From: Pectobacterium wasabiae CFBP 3304
GTDB taxonomy: Bacteria; Pseudomonadota; Gammaproteobacteria; Enterobacterales; Enterobacteriaceae
NCBI RefSeq assembly: GCF_001742185.1
Contig: NZ_CP015750.1
Span: 1,612,001-1,676,000, forward strand
Length of the DNA stretch: 64,000 nucleotides
Reading direction: 5' to 3'
Of the stretch, positions 38,552 to 51,625 are shown piece after piece. The position numbers and the translations under genes are program-made. Numbering within the stretch: position 1 is the stretch's first letter; every line of letters begins with the position of its first letter. The notes beneath the pieces are model-generated. The model was not told the DNA's origin. It did not search any database and worked only from the letters and a program-made list of their open reading frames with translations.

Positions 38552-39854
38552 CACTCACGACCTCCTCTGCTGTACCAACTTCCTGTGCGATCAGTTGACG
38601 TTCATACATTTTGAAGAAGGGGTAATAAATTAAGGACGACACGATAATCAGCACCCCCACCAGCACCACCGCCCGCCAGTCCCACCCCGTAGACCAGGCT
38701 GCACCAATCGGGCCCGGCGTTGTCCAGGGGGCGAGAGAAATCACGCGATGCACCAAATCGGTTTTTAACGCGATATAGGCAAGGGTAGCGTTCACCAACG
38801 GCGCGGTAATAAACGGGATAAACATCAGCGGGTTCATCACGATAGGTGAACCAAAAATCACCGGTTCATTGATGTTGAACATGCTTGGCACCACGGCCAA
38901 TTTGCCGATGGCGCGCAGATGGGCAGAACGGCTGCGCAGATAGAGAAAGACCAGCCCCATGGTCGCCCCCGATCCCCCCACCGTAATGAAGAACTGCCAG
39001 AAGGGTTCAATAAAAATTTTGGTGATCGGTGCACCCGCGTTAAACGCTTCCTGATTGATCCCTAAGTTGGTCAGCCAGAACGCCTGTAAAATACCGCCGA
39101 CAATAACGGCACCGTGGATCCCGGCAAACCACAGCAGATGACAGAGCAGCACCGCGATCAGGATGGCGGGAAGCGAGTCGGATGCTGAGATAATCGGCGC
39201 AAACATCGCCATGATCGCCTGCGGTAACAGCATACCGAACTGACTCTGCATAAACAGGCTAAGCGGGAAAAGCGTCAGGAAGATGGCAAGAATCGGGATC
39301 AGTAAATCAAAAGACTGGCGGATTTTCGGCGGCACCTGCTCCGGCAGGCGAATACCAATATTATGCTTCTGCAAAAAATGCATCAGCTCCGTCGAATAGA
39401 TCGCCACGATAATTGCAGTGAAAATCCCCTCACCGCCCAGCGACCCGACCGGCAGGCTTTTGTCGATTTGCGGCGCGGCCACCACCATAAACGACATCAG
39501 CGCTAAACTGGCGGCCATAAAACCGTTCATTTTATAGCTCTGCGCCAGGTTATAAGCGATGGCGCTGGTGATATACACCGCCATAATGCCCATCGTCATA
39601 TTGTAGGGCATCATGATCTGTTCGCTGTGGCGTTCCACCATTCCCAGCCACCACTGCGCGAAAGCCCATTCACTCGTCGGGCTAAAAGGCGGATGGGCAA
39701 ATAGCATCATAAAAGAGCCGACAATTAAAAAGGGCATGGAGGCAATGAACCCATCCTTAATTGCCACAACGTGACGCTGACTGGAGAGTTTTGCTGCAAT
39801 CGGGCTAATACGATTTTCGATAACGCTGAATAATGACTCGGTTAATTTACTCAT
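38541..39854 (-). CDS. PTS lactose/cellobiose-family EIIC permease, locus 2
   Basis: 437-aa membrane permease, same family as 12501-13817. Signatures MFNINEPVIFGSPIVMNPLMF and LWFAGIHGAVIVGGILQAF. About ten membrane segments. ATG at 39854 is chosen for the strong GGGAGG five nt upstream, over an upstream start at 39878 that would overlap EIIB. Transports the beta-glucoside phosphorylated by the EIIB at 39871. Confidence 0.92.
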   Translation of the reverse strand: MSKLTESLFSVIENRISPIAAKLSSQRHVVAIKDGFIASMPFLIVGSFMMLFAHPPFSPTSEWAFAQWWLGMVERHSEQIMMPYNMTMGIMAVYITSAIAYNLAQSYKMNGFMAASLALMSFMVVAAPQIDKSLPVGSLGGEGIFTAIIVAIYSTELMHFLQKHNIGIRLPEQVPPKIRQSFDLLIPILAIFLTLFPLSLFMQSQFGMLLPQAIMAMFAPIISASDSLPAILIAVLLCHLLWFAGIHGAVIVGGILQAFWLTNLGINQEAFNAGAPITKIFIEPFWQFFITVGGSGATMGLVFLYLRSRSAHLRAIGKLAVVPSMFNINEPVIFGSPIVMNPLMFIPFITAPLVNATLAYIALKTDLVHRVISLAPWTTPGPIGAAWSTGWDWRAVVLVGVLIIVSSLIYYPFFKMYERQLIAQEVGTAEEVVSDAR

Positions 39855-39870
39855 TATTCCTCCCGCTATG

Positions 39871-40176
39871 CTACGCAATCATCGCCAAGGCATCGTTAAG
39901 GACTTTTTCCCCATTCATCATGCCGTAATCAACCATATTAATAACCGCGATTGGTTTCTCTTTTTCATCAGCTATCGCTTTGAATTCAGGCAGTTTATAT
40001 TTGATTTGCGGTCCCAAAAGGCAACAGTCATATTCATCAATCAATTCATTAAACTCTTCAAAACCCACGGCTTTTATCTCAACAGCGATCGCTTTTTTCT
40101 CGGCGACCTTTTCCATTCGCTGTACCAGCATGCTGGTAGACATTCCTGCTGCGCAACAGAGTAAAATCTTATTCAT
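39871..40176 (-). CDS. PTS lactose/cellobiose-family EIIB, locus 2
   Basis: 101-aa phosphocarrier. Active Cys in LLCCAAGMSTSM (Cys8), second motif LLGPQIKYKL. ATG at 40176 follows GAGG by six nt. First gene of the operon; an AscG-type operator is located about 55 nt upstream and the LacI-family gene is divergent. Confidence 0.93.
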   Translation of the reverse strand: MNKILLCCAAGMSTSMLVQRMEKVAEKKAIAVEIKAVGFEEFNELIDEYDCCLLGPQIKYKLPEFKAIADEKEKPIAVINMVDYGMMNGEKVLNDALAMIA

Positions 40177-40228
40177 ACTGCACCTCACCGTCCGTTTTTT
40201 TATTATTCAAGCAATACATAAAATAATA

Positions 40229-40242
40229 TGCAACCGGTTTCA
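40229..40242. promoter_or_regulatory. AscG-type operator between PTS locus 2 and its regulator
   Basis: TGCAACCGGTTTCA differs by one base from the palindromic E. coli AscG site TGAAACCGGTTTCA. A weaker copy (CGCAACCGGGGCAT) begins at 40281. Two sites in the divergent gap suit a looping LacI-family repressor. Confidence 0.75.
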
Positions 40243-40390
40243 TATTGTTTTTACTATTTTTTGAAGGCGATCATAAATAGCGCAACCGGGGCATATTTTT
40301 ATCCCTATACTCACCATTGATGATAAAAAGAGAGGAAATATCCCTATAATGACGAGATAAAGCGGTGCAAAAGGAGAACGGGAAAGTACG

Positions 40391-41404
40391 ATGGTAACCA
40401 TGCTCGATGTCGCAAAAAAAGCCGGTGTCTCTAAGGCCACCGTATCACGCGTGCTAACGGGGAATAATTACGTCAGCAAAACCACGCGGGATCGGGTATT
40501 CCAGGCCATTGAAGAGATTGGTTATCGGCCCAACCTGCTGGCTCGCCAGCTCGCCACGAGCAAATCGCAAATCATTGGTTTGGTCGTGACCAACACGCTG
40601 TACAGCGGCCCCTACTTCAGTGAATTACTGTTCCAAACGGCAACCATGACGGAAAAATACGGCCGTCAACTCATCATGGCGGATGGCAAACACAGCGCTG
40701 AAGAAGAACGGGAAGCGATCCAATTCCTACTCGATTTACGCTGCGATGCCGTCATTATCTATCCGCGCTTTCTGTCTATCGAGGCGCTGGAAAGCATTAT
40801 CGAACAGCATGAACAGCCGATCATGGTCGTGAATCGTACACTGCATCAGCACAGTGATAACGGTATCTGCACCGATCACCAGCAACACAGCCATGATGCC
40901 GTCAATTACCTGATTGCGCAGGGTCACCGTGATATCGCGTTTATCTGCGGATCGTCAAACTCCCCCACCGGTACAAGCAGGCTGGCAGGCTATCGACAGG
41001 CGTTAGTAGACAACGGAATTCCCTGTGATGACAGGCTGGTGGCACCAGGCGACTGGACCCATGACAGCGGTTATGCGGCGGCAAAGGCGCTGCTTCAACG
41101 AGCTGCCGCCTTCAGCGCGCTGGTTGCCAGCAATGACGACATGGCGATTGGTGCGGCGAAAGCGCTGCGTGAGCACGGCCTCGCAATCCCACAGGATGTT
41201 TCACTGCTGGGGTTCGACGATTTACCCATGGCATCATGGTTCTACCCGCCTCTCACTACCGTGCACGTGCCCGTCGCCGAGATGATCAACTATACCCTTG
41301 AGAAACTGCTATGTCGGTTAGAGGGGGAAACCGTCGTACCTGCACCCGCCTTCAAAGGCACATTAATCATCCGCGATTCCGTTCGCAAAGGCCCTGCCGC
41401 CTAA
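40391..41404 (+). CDS. LacI-family repressor, AscG-like
   Basis: 337-aa LacI/GalR regulator. The HTH and hinge (about 1-60) read VTMLDVAKKAGVSKATVSRVLTGNNYVS ... NLLARQLA, close to E. coli AscG; the ligand domain keeps GLVVTNTLYSGPYFSELL, MADGKHSAEEEREAIQ and LLGFDD. It should repress the divergent PTS/bglA operon in the absence of beta-glucoside. The similar operator at 14235 suggests it also controls the first PTS operon. GGAGAA precedes the ATG. Confidence 0.9.
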   Translation: MVTMLDVAKKAGVSKATVSRVLTGNNYVSKTTRDRVFQAIEEIGYRPNLLARQLATSKSQIIGLVVTNTLYSGPYFSELLFQTATMTEKYGRQLIMADGKHSAEEEREAIQFLLDLRCDAVIIYPRFLSIEALESIIEQHEQPIMVVNRTLHQHSDNGICTDHQQHSHDAVNYLIAQGHRDIAFICGSSNSPTGTSRLAGYRQALVDNGIPCDDRLVAPGDWTHDSGYAAAKALLQRAAAFSALVASNDDMAIGAAKALREHGLAIPQDVSLLGFDDLPMASWFYPPLTTVHVPVAEMINYTLEKLLCRLEGETVVPAPAFKGTLIIRDSVRKGPAA

Positions 41405-41636
41405 TCCTCGCTCACGCGGTGAGGCACCATGCCTCACTGTTCTGTCCGTTCGCAGCGATACAAATTTATGCCTCGCTGATTTGTGACATTTTTGTGAAAA
41501 ACCTAAAGACATATTGTTTCTCGCCGATAACTTATTTGTGATTTACATCACAAATAATGACGAATCGCGCAAGGGAATGCCCCAAAAACAGAAAGGAAGA
41601 CAATCGATTGATTCTTTTTATAAAAAAGCACCTATA

Positions 41637-41714
41637 TACCCTAAATAATTCGAGTGCGGGACAAAACGTTAGCGTTTTGAACGATGCACATGCAGCTTGA
41701 AGTATGACGGGTAT
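41637..41714. repeat. Interspersed repeat, full copy
   Basis: Starts ACCCTAAATAATTCGAGTGC and ends CATGCAGCTTGAAGTATGAC. The centre has an inverted repeat AACGTTAGCGTT. Partial copies occur at 30678, 34262, 35704 and 20508. From memory this resembles a family of intergenic repeats in Pectobacterium and related genera. The rest of 41405-41745 is the region upstream of the chemoreceptor; no clear flagellar sigma-28 promoter was seen. Confidence 0.7.
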
Positions 41715-41745
41715 CGGCGCTTATATCCCAGGGGATATTACGCAT

Positions 41746-43749
41746 ATGTCTACAACACTGTTACCGGTTCACCACAGCAACCCATCCATTCACACCTCGC
41801 CAACCGCGTCAAAAAGAAAGCTCAGCACACGTACATTGATGTTACTCGCCGGCGTCACCACTATCGCACTCGGCTTTATTCTCACTATCGGTCTGTTGAT
41901 CTGGCAATCCGGTCAGCAGCAAAAAACCATCGCCCAGCAGTATCTTGAGCAAACCGCGTATACCAACAGCTATCTTATTCAGCAAAAGCTGGATGTCGCA
42001 CTCCATGCAGCACGTAATCTGGTACAGAGCGTTGTCAGCCTGCAAGAAGCAGGTAACGCCGATCGGAAAACCGCAGAGACGCTGCTGAAGAATGCGCTGA
42101 AGAGTCACCCCGATTTCCTTTCCATGTCGCTGGCATGGGAGCCTGATGCGTTTGACGGCAAAGATCGGGAGTACATTGGTCAACCCGATCAGGACCCGCA
42201 AGGTCGCTTTGTCCGTTATGTCGACCGCGATACCGCGGGCAACGTTGCTCTGCATAATCTGGTGGATTATGAAACACCGGGCAGCGGCGATTACTACTTG
42301 CTGCCGAAGAAACTTCAGAAAGAAGTGATTCTGGAACCGTACAGCTACCCTTACAACGGCGTCGATGTGTTGCTGACTTCCATTGCCGTGCCCATCATCA
42401 TCAACAATAAGTTCTATGGTTCCGTCACTGCGGATTTTTCGCTGGATACGCTGCAACAGCTCACCAATCACATCAAGCCCTATCAAGGCACGGGCTACGC
42501 GCAGTTACTGTCCCATACTGGCGCCTATATTTCTCATCCCGACAAAGCGCGGATAACTAAAAAAATTGAAAACGACGCGACGCTGCTTGAGCATGTCACC
42601 ACCGGTCAGCCGTATCAGATCGAGCGTGACAATGCCGTGTTGAACACGCCCGCGTTTAACATGTATGTGCCGGTAAACATCGGCAATACCGGTACGCCCT
42701 GGATGCTCGGCCTGTCCGCCCCCGTCAATGTGGTGATGGCGGAAACCGCACAGCAGCGCAACATGGCGCTACTGCTTATGGTGCTGAGTATCGTGGTGGT
42801 TTCCGGTGTGTTGGGCATCATCTTTAACCGCAAGATCGCCCGCCCTATCGGTGGTGAACCCGCTCAGGCAGCGCAGATCGCCTTGTCCGTCGCGCAGGGA
42901 AATTTAACGCAGTCCATCCCCGTACAGCCGAAGGACGACAGCAGTATTTTCTACGCTATGAACGCCATGCAGACGCAGTTGAGAGATATTGCCGAACAGT
43001 TGATTAATACCAGCGAATCCGTCAGCCACGGTGCGACAGAGATTGCAGCAGGCAACATCGATCTGGCTTCTCGTACCGAGCAACAGGCCGCAGCGCTGGA
43101 AGAAACCGCCGCCAGCATGGAGCAGATTACGGCGACGGTGAAACAGAATGCGGATAACGCCCACAACGCGACAACACTGGCGCAAAATGCCGCGCACATC
43201 GCTCAGAAAGGCGACAAAATAGTCGGTCAGGTTGTCCACATCATGAGTGAGATCGACGACAGTTCGAAGAAAATTGCCGACATTACCAGCATCATCAGCA
43301 GCATCGCATTCCAGACCAATATTCTGGCACTCAACGCGGCGGTAGAAGCCGCCAGGGCGGGCGAACAAGGGCGCGGTTTCGCGGTCGTTGCCAACGAGGT
43401 GCGTAACCTCGCGCAGCGCAGCGCCAGTGCCGTAAAAGATATCACCGCGTTAATTACGGAGTCCGCCAGCCGCGTCGATAGCGGCGTCACGCTGGTTCAG
43501 AGCGCAGGTTCAACCATGCAGGACATGCTGCATGCCGTAACCTCAGTAAAAGACATCATGGATGAGATCGTCTCGGCATCGGACGAACAATCTCGCGGTA
43601 TCAGTCAGGTCACGCAGGCGGTTCACGAGATGGACGGCGTCACCCAACAAAACGCCGCGCTGGTGCAGGAAGCGACTGCTGCTGCCGCGTCGCTGGAAGA
43701 ACAGGCCAGACAACTCGCGCAAACCGTGCTGGTATTCAAGCTCTCGTAA
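41746..43749 (+). CDS. Methyl-accepting chemotaxis protein with dCache sensor
   Basis: 667-aa chemoreceptor from [12 protein letters not shown]1 about 35-58, periplasmic double-Cache sensor about 60-330 ([55 protein letters not shown]), TM2 about 340-362, HAMP about 363-415, then the signalling domain with hairpin tip [41 protein letters not shown]. It has methylation-type Glu/Gln pairs but ends in VFKLS without the NWETF-type CheR/CheB tether. The start is uncertain: an ATG at 41704 lies inside a repeat and is less likely. dCache receptors often bind amino acids; the ligand here is unknown. Confidence 0.92.
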   Translation: MSTTLLPVHHSNPSIHTSPTASKRKLSTRTLMLLAGVTTIALGFILTIGLLIWQSGQQQKTIAQQYLEQTAYTNSYLIQQKLDVALHAARNLVQSVVSLQEAGNADRKTAETLLKNALKSHPDFLSMSLAWEPDAFDGKDREYIGQPDQDPQGRFVRYVDRDTAGNVALHNLVDYETPGSGDYYLLPKKLQKEVILEPYSYPYNGVDVLLTSIAVPIIINNKFYGSVTADFSLDTLQQLTNHIKPYQGTGYAQLLSHTGAYISHPDKARITKKIENDATLLEHVTTGQPYQIERDNAVLNTPAFNMYVPVNIGNTGTPWMLGLSAPVNVVMAETAQQRNMALLLMVLSIVVVSGVLGIIFNRKIARPIGGEPAQAAQIALSVAQGNLTQSIPVQPKDDSSIFYAMNAMQTQLRDIAEQLINTSESVSHGATEIAAGNIDLASRTEQQAAALEETAASMEQITATVKQNADNAHNATTLAQNAAHIAQKGDKIVGQVVHIMSEIDDSSKKIADITSIISSIAFQTNILALNAAVEAARAGEQGRGFAVVANEVRNLAQRSASAVKDITALITESASRVDSGVTLVQSAGSTMQDMLHAVTSVKDIMDEIVSASDEQSRGISQVTQAVHEMDGVTQQNAALVQEATAAAASLEEQARQLAQTVLVFKLS

Positions 43750-43774
43750 CCAACGTATTTCACAACCAATCATC

Positions 43775-43806
43775 CTCACAGGCTGACAGCAGCCTGTGAG
43801 TTATTC
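43775..43806 (+). terminator. Terminator after the chemoreceptor
   Basis: Perfect 11-bp stem CTCACAGGCTG (43775-43785) / CAGCCTGTGAG (43790-43800), loop ACAG, then TTATT. The weak T-run makes strength uncertain. Confidence 0.65.
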
Positions 43807-43974
43807 CCAGCGCGGGCAGCAATCCTCGAATGAATGTGACGTTGGCTTCAGTTAGGCATGAATGAAATCAGTAATATGTTAACCTTGTGATCCATTTACC
43901 AGGGAGTGACGCCCTGTTCCTGCGCCAGCTCTCACGATAATAAAATCAACAGACCTGTAAGCTGCAAAAACAAC

Positions 43975-45165
43975 ATGAAACTCATAAAACTACCGCTACT
44001 GGCGCAAATCTCATCCGCTCACCTGGTGAGTCACTTCCATATGATGGTGCTGCCCGCGCTCATTCCGCTGCTGTCAGCCCAGCGCGATATCAGCTTTGTT
44101 GAACTCGGGTTTGCACTTAGCGTATTCAACATTGTCTCCGCCTGCGTGCAGACGCCAATTGGTTTTATGGTGGATCGCATTGGCGCACGCCGCACGTTAA
44201 CCGCAGGGATCACGCTTGGAAGCCTCTGTTTTCTTTCGCTCGGTTTTTCAAGCAGCTACGTCTGGCTGGTCGCCGCGATGGGGCTAGCGGGTGTGGCAAA
44301 CGCCGTTTACCATCCGGCGGATTACGCTTTACTGTCGCGCGGAATTGATGAAAAACGCATGGGCCGCGCCTTCTCGGTACATACGTTCTCCGGCTTTCTG
44401 GGCACGGCCATTGCCCCCGGAATTTTGCTGTCCGTTGCCGCTTTTTCTGGTATCAGCAGCGCATTCATCGTTTCTGGCGTCATCGGTTTGCTGACGATCC
44501 CACTGCTTCTAGCCGATCGTGATGAACCCAGCCGGGTGAAATCTGCGGCAGCAACGAGCACCCAGCCGGGCAAATCGCGTGCATCTGTTTTCACGTTGCC
44601 GATTTTGGCGCTGCTGATTTTGTTCCTGTTGCTGAATTTAAGTACGGGCTCGATCCAGAACTTCTCGGTTACAGCGTTAGTCACGGGCTACGATTTGTCG
44701 CTTTCACAGGCTAACGTGGCGCTTACCGCGTTTCTGTTCGCCAGCGCCTTTGGCGTATTGGCTGGCGGTTCACTGGCGGATAAAACCAAACGCCACGGGC
44801 TGGTGGCGACGGCGGCGCTGGCTCTCACCGCCGTGCTGGTCAGTATCGTTGCCATGTACTCTTTACCTACCATCGTGCTAGTGCCGTTGCTGGCTGCCGC
44901 GGGCTTCCTCTCCGGGATGATCGCTCCATCTCGGGATATGCTAGTGCGCGCCGCCTCGCCGCCGGGAGCGGAAGGTCGGGTATTTGGTATTGTTTCCACA
45001 GGCTTTAATCTGGGCGGAGCCGCAGGGCCAGTGCTGTTCGGCTGGATGCTGGATCACGGTCACCCTCACGCGATTTTCTGGTCTGCCGTCATCTTTATGC
45101 TGATCACCGCTTTCATCACGCTGCTACAGGAAATGCGCAGCGCCAAACGACGTGCGTTGGCCTGA
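43975..45165 (+). CDS. MFS transporter
   Basis: 396-aa major facilitator from MKLIKLPLL, with 12 membrane helices. The loop 2-3 motif DRIGARRTLTAG is intact, and the second half has SLADKTKRHGL at the equivalent place. The pattern recalls drug or metabolite exporters of the Fsr/YfcJ-like kind; substrate unknown. The frame is open 23 codons further upstream with charged, non-membrane residues, so the ATG at 43975 is preferred although no strong ribosome site precedes it. No operon partner. Confidence 0.8.
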   Translation: MKLIKLPLLAQISSAHLVSHFHMMVLPALIPLLSAQRDISFVELGFALSVFNIVSACVQTPIGFMVDRIGARRTLTAGITLGSLCFLSLGFSSSYVWLVAAMGLAGVANAVYHPADYALLSRGIDEKRMGRAFSVHTFSGFLGTAIAPGILLSVAAFSGISSAFIVSGVIGLLTIPLLLADRDEPSRVKSAAATSTQPGKSRASVFTLPILALLILFLLLNLSTGSIQNFSVTALVTGYDLSLSQANVALTAFLFASAFGVLAGGSLADKTKRHGLVATAALALTAVLVSIVAMYSLPTIVLVPLLAAAGFLSGMIAPSRDMLVRAASPPGAEGRVFGIVSTGFNLGGAAGPVLFGWMLDHGHPHAIFWSAVIFMLITAFITLLQEMRSAKRRALA

Positions 45166-45245
45166 TAAAAGGCATAAAAAAACGTAGGGAACGTTTTTCA
45201 ACGTCGCTCGCGACGGCCCAAAGGGTGGCGGGCAGGAAGCTCGCC

Positions 45246-45277
45246 ATAAAAAAGCCAGCTCCGCAGGGGGCTGGCTC
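45246..45277 (-). terminator. gyrB terminator
   Basis: AGCCAGC (45253-45259) / GCTGGCT (45270-45276) stem followed on the minus strand by TTTTTTATGG. Lies about 28 nt past the gyrB stop. The nearby AAAAACG/CGTTTTT pair (45178-45201) may end the convergent MFS gene. The wording GGGTGGCGGGCAGG at 45223 resembles other intergenic repeats. Confidence 0.85.
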
Positions 45278-45303
45278 AGATAACGATAACAACGTAGGCC
45301 GAA

Positions 45304-47739
<2,436 letters not shown>

Positions 47740-48825
47740 TTAGTCCTGTGATTGAACCGTTATTTTACCCTGTTCTACGCGGAACATCTTGCCCTTTTCA
47801 CCAACCATGTCTTCTATCTGTTCAGCGCTAACCGCACTGACAAACACCTGCGCATGGGTGGCTTTTAACCGTTCAGCCAGCAAACGGCGGCGGGTACTAT
47901 CCAGTTCGGAAGCAAAATCATCAATCAGATACAGGCAGCGCAGCCCATTCTGACGGGTGAGAAACTCACCCTGCACCAGCCTCAAGGCACACATCAGCAG
48001 CTTGAGTTGGCCACGAGACAGCATATCCTCGACCGCCACGCCGCTAGCACGGATGCGGAAGTCGGCTTTATGCGGCCCCAGCGCCGTATAACCTAACATA
48101 CGGTCACGTTCGAACTGCCGTTCCAGCAGCTCTGCATACTCACTTTCTTTATCCCAGCCACGCTGGAAAGAGAAACTGAGAGAAAATTCAGGCAAAAATT
48201 GCGTACAGGTCGCGGCAATGTCACTGGCAATCCCTGCGCTGTACTGTGCGCGCCATTCGCTAATACGCTCCGCCAGCGGCACCAGCTCCTGATCCCAGGC
48301 TCTGAGCTGCCCGTAATGACTCACCTGACGCAGCGCCGCATTTCGCTGGCGCAGCAGGCGTTTCATGTTGCTCCAGGCCGCAAGAAAGCCGGGTTCATGA
48401 TGGAAACAGCCCCAGTCGAGAAAGGCGCGCCGAAATTTCGGTCCGCCGTTGAGCAGGGTAAACCCCTCCGGGGTGATCAACTGTATCGGCAGCAGTTGCG
48501 CCAGCTCAGCGACTTTATGGCCATCGCTGCCGTCAATCCGCACCTTGCTATCGCCCTGACGGTTTTTGCTTAACCCGACGGATCGCTCCGTTTCCGTGCC
48601 GTCAATCCGGCCATGCAGCACAAATTCCGGCTGGTCGTGACGAATCACACGTCCGGCCTGGATGCTACGAAACGCCCGCCCGTGCCCTAGCGTATAAATC
48701 GCTTCCAGCACGCTGGTTTTACCGCTGCCGTTGGCACCGACCAAAAAATTAAAGCCAGGAACCAGCGCCAGATCGGCCGCCTCGATATTACGGAAATCTT
48801 TAATGAGAAGACGAGTGAGGGCCAT
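47740..48825 (-). CDS. recF: DNA replication and repair protein RecF
   Basis: 361-aa SMC-like ATPase that helps load RecA at gaps with RecO and RecR. N-terminal [35 protein letters not shown] holds Walker A; the signature is [15 protein letters not shown] and Walker [15 protein letters not shown] 47-nt gap separates it from dnaN. Order and length match E. coli (357 aa). Confidence 0.98.
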   Translation of the reverse strand: MALTRLLIKDFRNIEAADLALVPGFNFLVGANGSGKTSVLEAIYTLGHGRAFRSIQAGRVIRHDQPEFVLHGRIDGTETERSVGLSKNRQGDSKVRIDGSDGHKVAELAQLLPIQLITPEGFTLLNGGPKFRRAFLDWGCFHHEPGFLAAWSNMKRLLRQRNAALRQVSHYGQLRAWDQELVPLAERISEWRAQYSAGIASDIAATCTQFLPEFSLSFSFQRGWDKESEYAELLERQFERDRMLGYTALGPHKADFRIRASGVAVEDMLSRGQLKLLMCALRLVQGEFLTRQNGLRCLYLIDDFASELDSTRRRLLAERLKATHAQVFVSAVSAEQIEDMVGEKGKMFRVEQGKITVQSQD

Positions 48826-48872
48826 GTTGCAGATATCTTATATGGGAGGGCAAGTAAACTTGCCCGATAATT

Positions 48873-49973
48873 CTACAACCGCATTGGCATGACAACATAA
48901 GCCGCCGCTCGGCTGGCGCTATCTTCGATCTGCACGCTGGAAACGGAATCGGTCAGCAACAAACGCACACCTTCGCACTTCAGCGCGTTCAGCACATCCA
49001 GTACGTAGCTAACGTTAAAGCCGATCTCCATCTCGGTGCCGTCATACTGCACATCCAGAATCTCTTCCGCTTCTTCCTGCTCTGGGTTGTTAGCGGTGAT
49101 TTTGAGCTGATTCTGAATCAGATGCAGGCGAACGCCGCGGAATTTTTCATTCGACAAAATCGCTGCACGGGAGAACGCCTGCTTGAGCAGGTCGCAACTG
49201 GCTTCCAGCGTTTTATCCGGGTTCTTCGGCAATACGCGGCGATAATCCGGGAAGCGACCATCCACCAGCTTCGACGTGAAAATAAAGTCACCAACATGCG
49301 CACGAATATTGTTGCTGCCAATTTGCAGTTGCAGCGGCGTATCACCACCATCCAGCAAACGCACCAACTCCATGACGCCTTTACGCGGCACAATCACTGA
49401 ATGTGAGGGCAAAGATTGCCCAACCGGCATCGAACAAACCGCCAGACGGTGACCATCGGTCGCAACCGTGCGCAGCTCTTCGCCTTCGGTTTCAAACAGC
49501 ATGCCGTTGAGGTAGTAGCGAACGTCCTGATGCGCCATCGAAAACTGCGTCGCTTCGATCAAACGCTTCATCGTCGCCTGTGGCAGAGAAAATTCAACCT
49601 CGCTCTGCCAGTCGTCCAGATTAGGAAAATCTGCCGCAGGTAACGTGGACAGCGAGAAGCGGCTGCGCCCAGAGCGCACCAGCATACGATCGCCATCCAG
49701 CATGATGGTGATCTCTGCGCCTTCTGGCAGGCCCCGGCAAATATCAAACAGTTTACGGGCAGGAACGGTCGTAGCACCCGGCTCATGCGGCTGCGTCAGC
49801 GCCACTTTCGCCACCATCTCCATTTCCAGATCGGTACCGGTTAGCGACAACGCGCCTTCCGTCACCTGAATCAGCAAGTTGCCCAGAATCGGTAAAGTCG
49901 GTCGACCACCCAGCGGGCTGCTGACCTGTTGTAATGGCTTTAACAGACGTTCGCGTTCAACAATAAATTTCAT
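48873..49973 (-). CDS. dnaN: DNA polymerase III beta clamp DnaN
   Basis: 366-aa sliding clamp (E. coli 366) that encircles DNA as a dimer and tethers polymerases. Three similar clamp domains of about 120 residues. Start MKFIVERERLLKPLQQVSSPLGGRPTLPILGN and end AAAYVVMPMRL are the standard ends; the last forms part of the protein-binding cleft. The ATG lies 4 nt after the dnaA stop, so they are co-translated. Confidence 0.99.
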   Translation of the reverse strand: MKFIVERERLLKPLQQVSSPLGGRPTLPILGNLLIQVTEGALSLTGTDLEMEMVAKVALTQPHEPGATTVPARKLFDICRGLPEGAEITIMLDGDRMLVRSGRSRFSLSTLPAADFPNLDDWQSEVEFSLPQATMKRLIEATQFSMAHQDVRYYLNGMLFETEGEELRTVATDGHRLAVCSMPVGQSLPSHSVIVPRKGVMELVRLLDGGDTPLQLQIGSNNIRAHVGDFIFTSKLVDGRFPDYRRVLPKNPDKTLEASCDLLKQAFSRAAILSNEKFRGVRLHLIQNQLKITANNPEQEEAEEILDVQYDGTEMEIGFNVSYVLDVLNALKCEGVRLLLTDSVSSVQIEDSASRAAAYVVMPMRL

Positions 49974-49977
49974 AGTG

Positions 49978-51375
49978 TTATGACGATAGTGTTCTGATTA
50001 AATTGGAAAAATCTTCTTTGATGTCGTGGCTTTCTTCACGCAACTGCTCAATTTTCCTGCAGGCATGCAATACCGTCGTATGATCTCGCCCGCCAAAGGC
50101 ATCGCCGATTTCCGGCAGGCTGTGATTCGTCAGTTCTTTCGCCAACGCCATCGCCATCTGGCGCGGACGCGCCACCGAGCGGGAACGACGTTTAGACAGT
50201 AGGTCGGCTACCTTGATTTTATAGTATTCGGCCACGGTCTTTTGAATATTGTCGATAGTAACCAGTTTTTCCTGCAACGCCAGCAGATCGCGCAGCGCCT
50301 CACGCACAAAATCGATGGTGATCGAGCGGCCAGTAAAATTGGCATTCGCGATAACACGGTTCAGTGCGCCTTCCAGCTCACGCACATTAGAACGCAGGCG
50401 TTTGGCAATAAAGAATGCGACTTCACCAGGCAGGCGAATGTCATTTTCATCTGCCTTTTTCATCAGGATCGCCACGCGGGTTTCCAACTCTGGCGGTTCA
50501 ATCGCGACCGTTAACCCCCAACCGAAGCGGGATTTCAGGCGATCTTCCACGCCGTTGATCTCTTTCGGGTAGCGGTCAGACGTCAGGATGATTTGCTGGT
50601 TGCCTTCCAGCAGCGCGTTGAAGGTATGAAAGAACTCTTCCTGCGAACGCTCTTTATTAGCAAAGAATTGAATATCATCGATCAGCAACGCGTCAACAGA
50701 GCGGTAGTAGCGTTTAAACTCTTCAATCGCATTGTTCTGCAACGCTTTCACCATATCCTGCACGAAACGCTCGGAGTGCATGTAGACCACCTTCGCGTTA
50801 GGTTTGCGGGCAATGATGCCATTCCCCACCGCGTGCAATAAGTGCGTTTTACCCAAGCCAGTGCCGCCATAAAGGAACAACGGGTTATACGCACCACCTG
50901 GGTTGTCAGCCACCTGACGTGCTGCTGCGCGGGCTAACTGGTTCGATTTACCCTCAACGAAGTTATCAAACGTATGTTTCGGGTTCACATTGGAACGGTA
51001 GGTATGCTCTGCCTGTACTGGCGAGTTATCCCAGCTTGGACGTACCGGTGCCGCGCGGACTGGCTGTTGCCGCGCAACGCTGACAGGATTGTGGTGCGAC
51101 TGCGCGGGCTGGCTGACAGCCTGAACCAGTGGTTTACTCCCCACTTCAAAACGCAGTAAAGGGGCATCCATCCCGCAAAAATCATTCAGCAGGATATTGA
51201 TATTATTTAAATATTTATCACGAACCCAATCCAGCACAAAGCGGTTGGGGGCGTAGAGCGCCAGAGTGTTATCACCCAGCTCCGCCTGCAACGGGCGTAT
51301 CCACATACTGAATTCTGTGGCAGGTAACTCATCCTGCAAACGGGCAAGACACTGCTGCCAAAGCGAAAGTGACAC
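49978..51375 (-). CDS. dnaA: Replication initiator DnaA
   Basis: 465-aa initiator that opens oriC. Domain I (1-85, [32 protein letters not shown]), variable domain II (about 86-130), AAA+ domain III with Walker [11 protein letters not shown], Walker [10 protein letters not shown] and the box VII Arg, and DNA-binding domain IV with the signature [16 protein letters not shown]. Start is GTG at 51375 (VSLSLWQQC) with GGAG six nt upstream, as in E. coli; ten residues upstream in frame are not part of the family. Expression is likely autoregulated through the DnaA box and GATC-rich region upstream. Confidence 0.99.
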   Translation of the reverse strand: MSLSLWQQCLARLQDELPATEFSMWIRPLQAELGDNTLALYAPNRFVLDWVRDKYLNNINILLNDFCGMDAPLLRFEVGSKPLVQAVSQPAQSHHNPVSVARQQPVRAAPVRPSWDNSPVQAEHTYRSNVNPKHTFDNFVEGKSNQLARAAARQVADNPGGAYNPLFLYGGTGLGKTHLLHAVGNGIIARKPNAKVVYMHSERFVQDMVKALQNNAIEEFKRYYRSVDALLIDDIQFFANKERSQEEFFHTFNALLEGNQQIILTSDRYPKEINGVEDRLKSRFGWGLTVAIEPPELETRVAILMKKADENDIRLPGEVAFFIAKRLRSNVRELEGALNRVIANANFTGRSITIDFVREALRDLLALQEKLVTIDNIQKTVAEYYKIKVADLLSKRRSRSVARPRQMAMALAKELTNHSLPEIGDAFGGRDHTTVLHACRKIEQLREESHDIKEDFSNLIRTLSS

Positions 51376-51616
51376 GGCGGACTCCACTCGAACAAGAACG
51401 ATCAAAAAGAAAAGAATAAGACGTTATTTATGTGACTCATGATTTTTTGGCACCTGCGTCATCCACGATTGCTTCATTTACAATGCAGACAGCAGACACA
51501 CCACGCAGCGTGGCGATTTATTCCGACGATCCCGTCAAAAGGATCGCTAATGGAACCGTGGATCATAACCTAATCCGGCAAAGAGATCTTCCCCTTCTGC
51601 ACAGTTTCGATCCTTT

Positions 51617-51625
51617 TTATCCACA
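51617..51625 (+). promoter_or_regulatory. DnaA box
   Basis: TTATCCACA, the exact R-type DnaA box, about 240 bp upstream of the dnaA start. Supports autoregulation of dnaA. Confidence 0.85.
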
